Shown one piece after another: positions 1-11,999 of a DNA stretch of 64,000 nucleotides. The notes beneath the pieces are model-generated. The model did no database searches. It saw only the letters and a program-made list of their open reading frames with translations, and was not told where the DNA came from. The DNA lies in NCBI GenBank assembly GCA_015680685.1, contig MNCI01001077.1:913224-977223 (forward strand). Reading direction: 5' to 3'. Both the position numbers and the translations under genes were made by a program. The stretch comes from Gnetum montanum (taxonomy: Eukaryota; Streptophyta; Gnetopsida; Gnetales; Gnetaceae). Positions within the stretch are counted from its first letter, which is position 1; the number at the start of each line of letters is the position of its first letter.

Positions 1-925
1 AGGCATTACGCTACCCCAAGCATGTTATGCTACAAAGCACAACAAGGCATGCAGGTGGTTATGTGACATCAATGCACTTACCCTAATCGGACCGTTGGCG
101 TACGTCTCCAGACGATGATGACATAATTATGGCATGGCAGGCTTGTAGTTATTGCATGACAGGTTCACATTTCAATGACCTTGTAGGTCCAACGGTCATA
201 CATGGTGTGAGTGGCACTGGCAAGTCAACATGTGTCCTTTAGTCCTATAGATACCCAAGAAAAAAACATGTAAAGGGTTCACATTTTTCCTAGAAAAACA
301 ACATTCAAGAGGTGAGAACTTTTTGAATTCTAAAAAGTTCTCTCCTCTCTGGCATTGTAACATCAAGCAGTGTGTGCTCTCTATTTAACACTACAAATAG
401 TTAGCATTTTCAGCTGACATTCTATTCCACCCTTCTTCTACCACCTTGGTAGAATTCCCGCATTATCAACACCTAAGTCCGCACCCAAGCACATAGTCTG
501 TTTTTCTCTACACATCCTTGTTACTCTCGGGATCTCTACACTTCATCATGCTGTGCAATCGACTGTATCCATCTTGACAGAGCAAGTCTATAGCTTCTGA
601 GTGGTGCATGTTTCTAACTACACTTTACTTTATTTCTTGCCTGTTATCCCGTTTGCATTATTTTTTCTGTTTTATTCACTTACAAGCATTACTTCTCATT
701 TATTTACTTTCAAGTATTATTTCACATTTCCATTCCATCTCAAAGGTACACATTGCAAAAGGTAATCTTGATGCCGATGTAAGTCCCTATTTGATCAACC
801 AGACTATCTAGGGTGCCCCATATCCACACACACCCAGTACGGCCCTCCCGTGGGTACGGGGTTGAAACTGTCACACCCGCTGACACGTTGGTGTTTTCCA
901 GCTGCTGACGTTTTTGGTCGCTACA
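1..925 (+). repeat. 5' LTR of element 1, left part missing
   Basis: It aligns by eye with 4030-4923: both contain the GCATGCTATGCTAC-like words, GTGTGACAT-AATGCACTT, a TATA region, the TACCACCTTGGTAG stretch and the end GCTACA. The TATA word at 246-253 reads TATAGATA, while the 3' LTR has TATAAATA, so this promoter is damaged. The end is taken at 925 because both LTRs diverge directly after GCTACA. A weak primer-site-like stretch (CTACTAGGAGAG) follows at about 938-949. Confidence 0.75.
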
Positions 926-964
926 ATAGACTAACATCTACTAGGAGAGATGCCATCCGTAAGC

Positions 965-2047
965 GCACTTGACAATACACGCTTATGGGGAATGATGTCC
1001 TGTGCTGATGCTCCTACGATGAGAGATTACTAGCATGTGTGAGTGGGGAACAGGTGCAAAAGGTAGTTAATAAAGTGCATGAGGGGCTGTGCAGTGGACA
1101 CATAGCACCCAGGGATATGGCTACCAAAATTAGATGCCTAGGATACTATTGGCCCCACATGGAGCACGACTGTGTGTCAAAAGTCAAGACGTGTGACATG
1201 TGCCAGAGATACGCAAATCTCATACAAGTCTCACCTACAGACTTGCACCCAATGCAAATCACATGGCCTTTCCAACGATGGGGACTAGGGTTTAGGGCCT
1301 ATCACGCCTAAGTCCTCTATAGGGCATAGCTTCATTATCATCGCCACTAAGTATTTTACTAAGTGGATGGAAGCTATTCTCCTGAGAAAAACAACATCTC
1401 AAAAAATTTGCCATTTCATCCTGGACAACATCATGATAAGTTTTGGGCTTCCAATGACTATTGTAACCGAAAATGGACCACAATTCAGTAGTACAGAAAC
1501 CCAAACCTTCTATAGAAACCTAGGCATTAAGCAATCGTTCTTCTCTCCCTACTATCCGCAGGCAAACAGGTAAGCAGAGGCTACAAATAAGTCCATCATC
1601 AACCTACTGAGGTGAATGCTGAGCAGCAGTAAGAGGCGGTGGCATGAGAAAATCCTCTATGTCCTCTGGGCCTATAGAACGACATGTAGAATTATGAAAA
1701 GTAAGACTCCTTAAAGCCTTGTTTATAGATCTGAAGCTGTGTTGCCTCTTGAGTTGTAGGTACCATCACTTCGGATGATCCTTCTGGATGTCGTGAGCGA
1801 AGGCTAGAACAACAAGTCATGGACCATCAACCTCGACTCAATAGAAGAGGAGTGCACATAGATGCTAAGATGCATAGAACACTACCAAAGCAAGCAGCAG
1901 CAAAAGCACCGTGCAGACCTACATCGATGGCCAGTACAAAATGGAGACCTCATCCTCAGGAATGGAGCCTTCAAATTGGCAGACATGGATGGCAACGAGT
2001 TCGCCAACCCGGTGAATCACTCGTACCTCAAGTCGTACTACGTCTGA
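965..2047 (+). pseudogene. integrase pseudogene of element 1
   Basis: This is the remnant of a Ty3/gypsy integrase, the nuclear enzyme that inserts the cDNA copy. The HHCC zinc-binding region is complete in outline (HEGLCSGH then CDMC, about 1075-1205). The catalytic core follows in shifted frames. Its first acidic residue, in the WGLD block, is Gly (codon 1288-1290). The second, in the TDNGPQFSS block, is Glu (1469-1471). The third, in QAEATNK, is present after a stop codon near 1572. The C-terminus ends in NPVNHSYLKSYYV at 2046, matching the end of the integrase at 46600-47933. Two catalytic positions, stops and frameshifts make it inactive. Confidence 0.85.
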
Positions 2048-2070
2048 AGCACAACAGCAACAAGCAGCGT

Positions 2071-2382
2071 CCACTATGACATTAAATTGGTAATGTCAGC
2101 AACAACCATCCACTATGATGTTAAACTAGCAATGTTGTTGAGCAACGTCCACAATGACATTAAGCTAGCAGTACCAAGTAGTGTCTGCTAGGGCGTTAAA
2201 CTGCTGGCAACCATCCGCTATGATGTAAAACTGGCACAGCTAGTCCGCTATGACTATAAACTGGCACGGCACGTCCACTATGACGTTAAAATAGCATGTA
2301 TAGTCTGCTGGAACCTTAAACTAGCACAGCAGTCCGCTAGGACTCTAAACCAGCACACAGTCTACCAAGAACTTAGACTGGG
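2071..2382 (+). repeat. TTAAACT tandem array, element 1
   Basis: About ten imperfect units of 28-38 bp, each close to GTCCGCTATGACNTTAAACT followed by GGCA or AGCA and a variable spacer. The array begins about 24 bases after the integrase stop. The same unit occurs in the same orientation behind integrase in element 2 (47955-48326) and fragment D (62326-62406), so it is an element-family feature and not a chance satellite. Confidence 0.85.
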
Positions 2383-3343
2383 TTTGCACTACATCCCTAG
2401 CATGCATCTACACCAAGTACGCATCGAATAAGCATGCTCTAGAACGCAGCTCCAAAACACAGTTCACGACATAATGAGAATGCGGTTCGAAACAGATGTG
2501 ATGTTGTCACCCTTGGCATCATGCTGATCCTCCAGATATGTTTTATGACATCACATTGGCCCTTCGAACCTACTATCGCCATGACCCATCGCCTTGATGG
2601 TAGTTCCTTGGCTAGTTCCCATAGCTGGAGTTCCAACAGTATTGTGGCCTAGCCACAATATTGTTACCCTCCAGCTCCCTACCAACACCTCGACCCATTT
2701 AATATTTAGCTATGTGGTAACTGATCCCATAGCTGAACCAAGAATGCATGCCTTTGGCAAGGATTCTAGAGCATCCATACTCACCAGCACTTCTAGCGCC
2801 TTCGAGGCTAACTCCTCCACATTGGTGCTACCAAGGCCACTATTGGCCTTCCTACTTTGGACACCGTGCACCATCACGGGTGTCTAAGAGCTTCAACAAC
2901 ATTTTTAGCCAGCAAGACCTTTACCCTCGCTGGTCGAGGGTACATGTTGCTACAGTAGCAAATGCTACGACATCACGGAGTGCCTCGGCTAGCTTGGCTA
3001 CTTCAGGGTGCAAGTTCCATGACGTGTGTAACATAGCTTGCCACATGGGAAGCATCTATAGGTAAGTTAAAATCCCTTGGATGTAACGCAACTCATCTTG
3101 GAAAAGGAACACCTATCCTACAGAGGATCAAAGGCCAGCAAAGGTAAATATAAAAATGCGAATGAGCTAAACATCATCTTTATCCTTCTCCTAAACCTCC
3201 TTCCTCCCTGCTTCGTCCTTTCACTCTCAAGTGCAGCCGAGCAATGTCTTGGTGCTCACCAAGTGGCAACATTAGCATTGCACCTTCCGCGGTGTTTCAT
3301 TTTCTTTGTCAAAATCTCTTGAGCCCGTCCTCTAGACGTCAAC
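2383..3343 (+). other. 3' untranslated region of element 1
   Basis: About 960 bases between the tandem array and the polypurine tract. I see no conserved coding pattern; short open frames here look random. It occupies the same place as 48327-49369 in element 2. Confidence 0.6.
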
Positions 3344-3356
3344 AAAGAAGGGCCAA
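3344..3356 (+). promoter_or_regulatory. polypurine tract, element 1
   Basis: AAAGAAGGGCCAA lies directly before the LTR start TGGAACAA. It matches AAAGAGGGGCCAA at 49370-49382 before the 3' LTR of element 2. Such a tract primes plus-strand DNA synthesis and fixes the left LTR edge. Confidence 0.8.
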
Positions 3357-4923
3357 TGGAACAACCCAAAATTCAAAGGCATTCTTGCTTCACTAGGTCT
3401 TTGCAAACCGTGCAATGCTATGGCAGTTCTTCGAAAGGACTATGAACTCAGGGTAGCTAGTTCAGCAAATTTTCTACTTTAGGTGTAAATAGGCTCTATG
3501 GATCATCCTGCCTATCCACCTAAGTAGTCTGCCCAGCTGATAGCTTGCTCAGAAGCGACGTGCGGAGTTGGTAGTAGCACTCAGAATGTGTGAAATAGTT
3601 CGGCAAGTTTTCTAAGTCACGAATTTTTCTATGCTATGCTACTTCTCACTATGTACCGTAGCAAGTTTCAGAAAGCGATTGCAGAACAAAGTGCCATGCT
3701 ATGATACGCAGCGTAGCAAAAGCTGGGCAATCAGCCCCCTCGCCCGACTTCAAGTCCTTCAATAATGTCTGCTTCCATCAGAAAGTAGCAAACTTAGCTG
3801 ATATTAGGCCATGCTTACTGCTACGCTAGGCTAAGCTACATGGCGCAGTAAGACATAGCAATGCTGTGGAGGTTGACAGAAGGCAACTCAAAGTGTGGGA
3901 TCAAAAATTTTGCAAGTTTCGTAGAACAAAAGGGCAAAGTTCACACATTGGCAACGATTTTGTGACTAAGGCGGGTCGCTACACTATGCTACATGGCGTA
4001 GCATAGCGTAGCAAGCATACGTCGAACAACCAGCGTGCTTCAAAAGCTTCCAATACATGCAGCGAAACACGTAGCAAGATGCTATGCTATGCCACCGAAC
4101 ATGCTATGCTACGAAGCACAGCGGAGAACAGTAGGTGGTTGTGTGACATTAATGCACTTCACCTAATTAACCATTGCTCTGATAGCAAAATTACGGCATG
4201 GCAGGCTCACCCAATGGTCATGTAGGCACGTGTAGCGTAGACAAATCAACGTGGACCCAAGACGTGTAGCATCCAAATCGTCCCTTTCGTGTGCTCTTTG
4301 CCCTATAAATACCTCAACGTGCAATGTTCAAGAGGTCCTTTTTTCGGTCTTCTTTTCAAATTTCTGTACTTTTGGAAACTGTAATTTGGAGCATTATAAG
4401 CTCTCTATTTGACATTGCAAACAGTTAGCATCCCCAGTTGGCATTTTTTTTGGCTCTTTCCTACCACCTTGGTAGCATTGAGCATTGTTAACGCTTGAGT
4501 CCGCGTTCAAGCACACAGCCGTATTGCTCTACATGTCTTGGTTACTTTTAGGATCTCTGCACCTTCGGGTGCTGTGCAACCAACTGTATCCACTTTGATA
4601 GAGCAAAGTTGTAGCCTTGAAGTGGTGCACTTTTCTAACTGCATTTTTACTTTATTTCTTGCTTGTTATTGCATTTTACATCATTTTTTTCCTTTTATAC
4701 ATTCAAGCATCATCTCTTGTAATAAATCCCATTTTTACATTTTCATATGTTGAAAAAGGCTATATAGACGTCGACTAAGTCCCTGTCTGATTGACCAGAC
4801 CATTCAGGATGCCCTGTATCTATCCCATCTAGCACGACCCTACCACAAATACGAGGTCGAGACTATCATGACCGATGACCCCTCGGTGTTTCATTCTAGC
4901 TGTCGTCGTTTTCAGTTGCTACA
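3357..4923 (+). repeat. 3' LTR of element 1
   Basis: It starts TGGAACAA directly after the polypurine tract and ends GCTACA, a TG...CA boundary. A TATA box (TATAAATA) is at 4304-4311. Upstream, about 3630-4130, the U3 part is full of short words such as GCTATGCTACGC and GCGTAGCATAGC, often in inverted pairs. The U5 part ends with a CTGTCGTCGTTTTCAG-like stretch, as in the 5' copy. Confidence 0.8.
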
Positions 4924-5550
4924 ACTTCTAGATAGAAGACATTGAGGAGAATTGGTTCCTATATGTTGAAGAAAAGTGCTAATAAGAAGACCTTGATGAA
5001 TAAGGCACCATAAAAAATACAAACTTTTGAAAAGGTAAGAAATCTCCAAATATCTTCCATGTTTCTCATGTCATTTTCTAGGCCTTATTGAATTTGTTAA
5101 AGATAAAATCATTCTTAGTAATAATCTCGTATGCAACTTTGGAGTTAAAAGGAAAAATAGATCTATAATCCTTCCAAAAAAAATCTAAAAAGGCTTGATG
5201 TAAAGTATCATAAAATTTAGATAAATTTTCAAGATTAGGTTTTAATTTTAAAAATTATTTTTTCTCTTTCTATTTAAACCATAAAGGCTAGAAGTCTTGT
5301 TTCATGTAATCCATCTAACATGCATATAGAGATAAGAAATTGTACTCATATCAAATTTTCTTCAAGTGCTACATAATATAGATGAATTATTTATCTAAGA
5401 TTCTTCATTAAAAAAATACAATGGCCTAACTTTCTTGAGCATATATTTTGAAACTGTAATATAATTATAATTTCAATACTTACTAAGATTATACCAAAAT
5501 GAAAGTATGAAAAGAAACAGTAATTCTAATTATCTCTTTATGTTGCCCAA
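4924..5550. other. AT-rich stretch, nothing recognised
   Basis: Flank of element 1. I see no coding pattern, repeat or promoter I can name. Confidence 0.5.
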
Positions 5551-5620
5551 GGGTGTAGTGTAGTGGTAGTGGTCAAGACACTCATCTCTCAATTGGGATG
5601 TTATGGATTCAATTCCTATC
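5551..5620 (+). repeat. tRNA-like SINE head
   Basis: GGGTGTAGTGTAGTGGTAG resembles a pol III A box region and GGATTCAATTCC, some 35 bases on, resembles a B box. The stretch does not form a convincing cloverleaf, so a SINE head or tRNA remnant is more likely than a tRNA gene. Confidence 0.45.
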
Positions 5621-5655
5621 TTTGCTTATGGGTATGACAACAATAAGAGGATAAT

Positions 5656-6278
5656 GTGACATGGGATGACTTCAAGAAGGAGGTAGAAGATCACTATATC
5701 ATCAAAACATATTGTGAAGTGAAAGAAGATGAGTTTTATACATTAATGCAAGGTGATATGATAGTTCATGAATATGAAAATAAACTTTATGAATTGGTTG
5801 AGATTGTTCCTCATGCTTTGAAATTTTATAAATCACATGCCAAATGATTTTTGAAGGACCTAACCATCCATCAAACAACATTTGTCTACCTTTATCATAA
5901 TAGAATATGAAAAGGCATGAATGCAAGCACTATAGTGAAGAGAGACCAAGTGGATGATGGTGTACATTAGCTAAGAAACTATAAAAGAGGGTTTTTCAAA
6001 TTAAGATCAATGAAAGGAAGAATAAGATCTCAAGGACTAAGCAAGAGAAACCACATAAGGATTATCTAACTATTTGTCAACCAAAGGATCAATGTAAGAT
6101 GAGAATATGTTTTTATTATAAGAAACCAAGTTACATTAAGGTGGTTCTCCCCAAGCTTAAGTGGGATAAGGAGTCCTTTAGTAATAAATGTGGAGGTAAA
6201 GTTTATGGTATCATAGGAGTTTCTCAAGGAAAAGAAGAAGGAGAGACTCCAAGATTCTATAACTTGCTAGAAGCTTAA
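5656..6278 (+). pseudogene. Ty3/gypsy gag remnant
   Basis: The open part at 5656-5847 has the capsid pattern of Ty3/gypsy gag: W-x2-FK near the start, then EFYTLMQGDMIVHEYE and a Leu-rich end. Further on, in other frames, CFYYKKPSYIKVVLPKLK (about 6100-6165) is a ruined CCHC zinc knuckle in which Cys, His and the last Cys have become Tyr, Tyr and Val. No protease or polymerase follows; a polypurine tract comes 50 bases after the last stop, so pol is deleted. The family is not the Tat-like or Athila-like one seen elsewhere here; the TGTAAC LTR start would suit a Del/Tekay-type element. Confidence 0.7.
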
Positions 6279-6328
6279 TGTGACCTAGGCAAAGGTATGA
6301 TTTCTCTAATCTTCTAAGAGGAATTCAT

Positions 6329-6351
6329 AAGGGGGAAAGAATGTAACAACC
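6329..6351 (+). promoter_or_regulatory. polypurine tract and LTR start
   Basis: AAGGGGGAAAGA followed by TGTAACAACC, a common way for plant Ty3/gypsy LTRs to begin. I cannot place the right end of the LTR; no second copy is in the window to compare. The palindromic block at 7190-7560 would fall in its U3 if the LTR is over 1 kb long. Confidence 0.5.
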
Positions 6352-7189
6352 AATATTCTTAACCCCATTTGTATCTTTATGTTTTATTAATATTTGTTCA
6401 TTTATGTCTTGTGGGGGATTTTATCTCATCACCTTGAAAACATTAATATTTGTATTCCATTATATTTGAAAAATCTTTTAATTATCATTTGTTTAACTTG
6501 CATTATATATATATTTTATAGAATCTTCCTTTTTGAAAATATTACTATTTTTAATTCTCATTTTGGTATCATCTTGCATATTTTTTTAATATTATTTTAT
6601 TAGTCTTTTGAATTTGGATGTTACTAATTTCTTGCTATTTTTAACTAAAGAAAAAGTTTGTGAAAGGTAACACATGCTGTGAACTAGAAGATGTGGAATA
6701 ATATCATATTTTTAATAACCTGCACAAAGCTTAGGTTCTATTTACTTTCCTATGTCAACTATGTATTTTCTATTATTTAACAAACTCTTATTAAACTTTT
6801 CTATTTATCATGGATGTGATTAAGGAGATAATCCATTTTACATCATTATTGCTATATTGGCTAGGAGTTTGTAATCTTACATTTAATTATGAGCTTTCAT
6901 TTCTCTCTTGCATTGAATATTCTTGCTCATTAGGTATTTCATCCTCTCCTGTAATGATTAGATTCCTTGAAATCCATCTCATGTGTTTGAGTCAAATCTC
7001 CATTGTAGCTTGGTTTGTTAAGGTAGAGTAACATATGCAAGCTTTGATTCCTTGTATGTTTTAACTATTTCAAGTAATGTTTTATTATTACCAATTTCTT
7101 ATTCTTATTTCTAATGTCTCCATTGAATTTTTATATTTTATTGATATTTATGATTATTTCATTCTTTTTTTAAACCAATTAATATGTCT

Positions 7190-7560
7190 TGGAGAGTAGG
7201 GAGACATCTTTTTTGAAAACTAGAAGTTGTAGAGAGATGTCCTTCTAGTGATGGATATGTCTTTGCAAAGCCTAGGACTTCTCCTAGAGACATTTTGAAT
7301 GAAATATCTCACTAGAATAGATATGTATCACATGAGATGTCTAAAGGAAAGTTAAGATGTTGCACTTGAGTTGGCATGATGTCTTACCCAAGACATTTCA
7401 CTTGAGATTTCTTAATGTTTCACTTGAGATATCTCATTTAAGATGTTATAACATCTCACTCGAGATGTCACAATGTCTCACCCAAGTTACCATGACATCT
7501 CACCCAAGACATCTCATCTGAGATGTTATGACATCTCACTTTCAAGAACTATTTAGAAAA
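7190..7560. repeat. palindromic GAGATGTC/GACATCTC block
   Basis: A dense run of the words GAGATGT and ACATCTC, often joined as near-palindromes such as GACATCTCACCCAAGACATC. More than a dozen half-sites fall in 370 bp. A related shorter block is at 31380-31560. A weak TATA-like AAATAGAT lies just downstream (about 7600). It may be the upstream part of an LTR promoter. Confidence 0.7.
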
Positions 7561-10107
7561 CAATCCAAATTGAATTCTAGAGCTTTGTTTTGTGTTTAAA
7601 TAGATTTCCCTTGACCTTGGAACAACTTGAACATGTTAAAACCCATCCACAAATGCACAGGATTAAGTAAAACACATTGTTTTTAATGGTCATATTATGT
7701 ATACTATTTATCTAGCCTATTTCATGCTATTCTCATGATCTTTAAAGCATATTTTATTTTCAATGTCTTTGTTCTAATCTCTTAATGATGCAATTCAATG
7801 GGATCAATGGATACACATTTTGGGAAATCTAGATTAGCCTCTAGAACTTGACTCATGTTTCTTTTGATTGTATCATAGGTAGTTAGATCCAAAAATCAAT
7901 GGATAGGCATTATGGAAAATAAGGTTGCTTTCCTTTCTTCATCCACTTTGCCTATGATTGCACTTAGATTATGATATTTGGTAAGCATTGTGAATAAACT
8001 ATTTAGCTAATCAATGTCCACTCAAATTATTGATGAATTTCATGTGGCTAATTTTTAAGATCCAAAACTAATGGGTGTGTAATCCATATGAGTTTATTTC
8101 TAGATTTGGTTCATCCAAGATAAGCTCAGGTTGGTCAACTAGTCTTTAGGGAGGATTAATGTAGCACCAAAGATAGGTAAGATCTCTATAGATCAATAGT
8201 CCTTGTAGATGATTGATTCTAATACATTCTCAATTTACCTATCTCTTCACATTTTGTGGATCTCATGATTTTGGATTTATCTTTTGATATCTAATCTCAT
8301 GTATATTGAGATAGCTTCTTGCGTAACATGTACCCCATCTATCAGCTTGTTCCAATTGCACCAAGGTGGTTAACTATACTAGAAGGTTTCCAACCCTTTC
8401 TGCATGTATGAATGCAAATCCAGATGGTAGAAGTTATTAGCTTGATGGTTTTGGAGTTAAATCTTTATATCTTTTCCTTCTGTTTTTAGATTTTCACTAT
8501 GTTATTATAATGCTCATGATGTATACAAGCTTTTGCAATATTGGATATTATAAACTCTCTCTTGAGGCTATGAACTTATTATTTCATGTGATTCATTTAT
8601 GAATTATAGTTAATGGAATTACTACTTAAAGAAATTTGATGTATATTATTGTTTTACCATGCATTTTGGTTAAGGTTTATAATGCTTATGGTGATGTTTC
8701 TCCTATGGTTATATGCCTTATGATCTCATATTCCCATATTATAAGATTTATGCAATTAAAATTGGATTACTTAAGTTTAAAGGTTTAGGGTGTGCCAAAT
8801 TAGATCTCGCAAATAGGAAAGATTATCAAGAATATTATCTTGTGTTTTCAAAAAAAGGCTTGAAAAGATGAATAAGGTGAAAATGATTGATGAATATTAA
8901 TAATATTTTTGGTTAATGATTATTCAAAAATAATCCATATAATTCTTACTTTTTAGTAATTTCACCCATGAAATTTAACATATTATGCAAAACTAGATTT
9001 AACAAAAAAGAAAACTATTTTCAATATTTAATATGAGATATAGTAGAATTTATATTTAAAAGATAAACTTAATACATATCATGACATTAATGCAAGGATT
9101 AGTTTTAAGCTTATTTGTATTTTAGAGTAGAAAAATAATCAAGAATAACCAAATATGTAAGATTATTATCAAATTTGAATTGGATATGAAATAAAATCAA
9201 TGGATACTAAAATAAATCAAATAGGAAAGAACATGTTAGAATGGGAACAATCCATTGATTTTATCATTTTAAATGAAACTAAAAAATTTCTATCAAGATC
9301 ACGATTTACTTTTGTACAAGAAAGAAGATTCTTATACTAATATAATACTAACCATTCCTCAAAATGCACTAATGACATTTAGGTTGGTGATAAATTCATT
9401 ATTAGCACATAATTTTCTACACTTTTTTATTAAAAGAATGCATTCTAATAATAAGAAATGCCAAAAAATAAGAAGACATATTATAGAATCATTCTAAGAG
9501 GTACAAAATTTGTGGAAAAAAAATTCTTAAGATAAGTTAAAAGACATATACATAGAGTATTCAAAAAATATTATTATGCAATAATAATTTATGAGGTAAG
9601 AAGAAGTAAATTGAGGAAGAATTTCTTCATGCAAGGTTAGTTCCCAAAAATTCATGTATTAAAAAAGATTTAAGTAAGAACTAAAAGAAATTTTATCAAA
9701 AAAAAAAAGTTTCTAAAAGAGCACCAAAACAATATTAGAGAAATAATAAAGCAAGATCCATGAAATTTTTAAAACCCTTTTAGAAATAAAATTTTTTCAA
9801 GTAAAGATATTTAGTTTTCAACAATAAAAAGGCCCTACAAAAATTTTCTTCATCATGACACAAATACCATAATAAGTTAAATGCTCAGAGATATTTAGAT
9901 GTTTCTCAACTTACATATTATGTAGTAGAGAAAATTAGGAAATTAGTTTCTAGAAAAGTTGTAGATATCAAAGGATTTTATGGTAAATTATTGAAATGTG
10001 GTGGAGAGAGAGTTTAGAGAGAGACTTGGAAAATGCTTGATGAAAGACTCTAAAATGGTTTACCTAGATAGTCATAGATTAATAGAGTTGTGCTTTTTAA
10101 AATAGAA
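7561..10107. other. AT-rich stretch, no gene seen
   Basis: No conserved reading frame on either strand, no tandem repeat of note. Part may be the rest of the LTR that starts at 6342. Confidence 0.5.
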
Positions 10108-10560
10108 GAGAAATCATCAAAAACCTCAAGGTTTGTAGCTCCCATGATAAAGATATTACCCCCAGTAAATGCAAGATAAAAAAACAAAGTGATTTCGACA
10201 AATAGTTGAAAAGTTATGGGCTCTAAAAAATTGCAGAATTTCCCTGTGTGTTATCAGAAAATTGAAAAAAATTTCAAAGTCTCTAGTGGTATATATAGTA
10301 TTTTTTCATTTGATCAAGGAGGCCTCATTGACGAGGCCTCATTGACATGGTTAGCTGTGTTGATGAGACCTTGTCAATGTAGCTATTGACCACCATTGAC
10401 TTTGATAAAACTTTAAAAATAAAAGGACTTTTTTGATGAAATTGGCATCAAATGAAAGCTTAGAAGACCAAGAATAGTATGAAATCATGAGAAGAAGGTG
10501 TTTAAGTTCTTAAATTTGAAAAAAATGGAGAAATATTTATTAAGTGAATGAATTAAATGA
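10108..10560 (-). repeat. left terminal region of element A
   Basis: Similarity with 20233-20700 begins at CATCAAAAACCTCAAGGTTT. It contains a TATA-like word read on the - strand (TATATA, about 10295) and two copies of GAGGCCTCATTGAC (10320-10350). GAGGCCTC words also fill the right LTR (19160-19260), which is the main reason to think this is LTR sequence. Confidence 0.5.
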
Positions 10561-11999
10561 AAGATTAAGGAGTACTAAGCGGTTTACATAATGGAAAATA
10601 CATAATATAGGATTGTAGCGAAGTCAAAGGTAAGGAACTGTAACTAATCAAACCAAGAGCTATGCAAGTGGGTCCTCCCAATAGTAGGCTCATGACCTTT
10701 TCACCCTTGCATAACCTCAACTAAGGGGTTTGTGGGCCTTGTAGTCGATTTAATGATCATGACAAGTTAAGGACCAATTGAAAAGAATCCAATCAAGAAT
10801 CCCAACACATCAAACTAAGACATAGAGAATAACATAGAACTCGGTAGTGAGGTGAATTATGATAGCATGGATGAATGATAAAGGAGGTGAAATAAGGTTT
10901 CAAATTGAGGTAATAAGAAGTCCCATGTGAACTTTGTGGTTAAAATGATCTGAGAAGTTCCATCCTTAGTCCATACCAAAACCATTTACTTTTAGTGAAT
11001 TTGCATCACCACTCTAAGACTGGTCCACAAACTTGAGACACAAGCGTGCTTCCACAAAATAACCACCATTTCACAAAGAGAAGAAAGAAGAAGCAAAAAG
11101 TGGGAGAGAGAGAGGACCTTAGTTAGAGGAGACTGTTAGGCATAGGTGCATGTCATTCAAGTCCCATAACTGGTACTTGTAGCTTGGTCCAAGGGGTGTA
11201 CATTGAATTCCCATAGTTTTTTTTCTTTTCTCTTTTTTTTTTGTGAGTTGGAAACCATACTATGCGAGGACCAATTCGTGTTTTTAAATTTTCATTGTTT
11301 GTTTTCTTTTTAAATGATGGAAACCACACCATGTAATGATGTTATTTTTCTTCCTATTATTGAGTGGTATGGAATAGTAAGAAGTCTATGAAAAACACTC
11401 AAGCACTCAAGCAAGAAGAAGAGTACAAAGAATATTGAATCCCCTTGAAGTCACACCCTTTACAAACCTTTGAATCCTTCCTAATTATAGAGCTACCAAG
11501 GTCACTGCTTGGCTAAAAGTTTCATTAATGAAAAAGGGACCTCAAATTCCTAGAATAAGGAAAATCATAGAGTACATTGGATGGGCATATGACATGGACT
11601 CGCTGCTTGTTCCATGAAAAATAAACCATGCCAAATTCATCAGACATTAGAATTCAAAAATAGAAACCAAACATTGACAATCACACAATGAGCACAGACT
11701 ATCATTAGTACAAAACAACAATGGAATTGTGTCGTATGAAAATAAAGTGAATTTATTAGCAAAAATGAGAAAATATCACACTTAAAAAAAAGAAAGAAAA
11801 ATAAAGTAAAATATATAAGAAAGTGTAAAACAATCAAGAAATTTTAAAGGTACTAAAGATGGTGTAAAATTAGAAAAATTTGGAAATTAAGAATTTGTAA
11901 AATCAAAAATATGAAAAACAAAAGGGTAGAAAAAATAAGAGGCCATGGTAATGGTCAACAAGAATAGCCATCTTCCCCAAAACTAAGTTGGTGGGAGGA
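10561..11999 (-). other. 3' non-coding tail of element A
   Basis: Shared in order with element B (20700-22150) and fragment C (about 56700-58060), including a GTGGGTCCTCCC-type word, a CTTGAAGTCACACCCTTT stretch near 11445 and an A-rich end near 11800-11940. No coding pattern. Confidence 0.6.

Larger units (their letters stand above)
1..4923 (+). mobile_element. Tat-like Ty3/gypsy element 1, internally deleted
   Basis: Two related LTRs (1-925, truncated by the window edge, and 3357-4923) enclose only 2.4 kb. The primer-site region is followed within a few dozen bases by integrase sequence, so gag, protease, reverse transcriptase and RNase H have been deleted. The integrase, the TTAAACT array behind it and the polypurine tract are the same in kind and order as in the 17.9-kb element at 32686-50616, which places this copy in the same broad Tat-like group. 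Many point changes between its LTRs suggest an old insertion. The left target duplication lies outside the window. Confidence 0.8.

Noticed and set aside
2071-2382. CRISPR-like repeat and spacer pattern
   Set aside because: Units are imperfect, spacers are short and similar to each other, and the sequence is plant nuclear retrotransposon. It is a decayed tandem array.
5551-5620. A tRNA gene
   Set aside because: A-box and B-box words are present, but no acceptor stem or convincing anticodon arm can be drawn.
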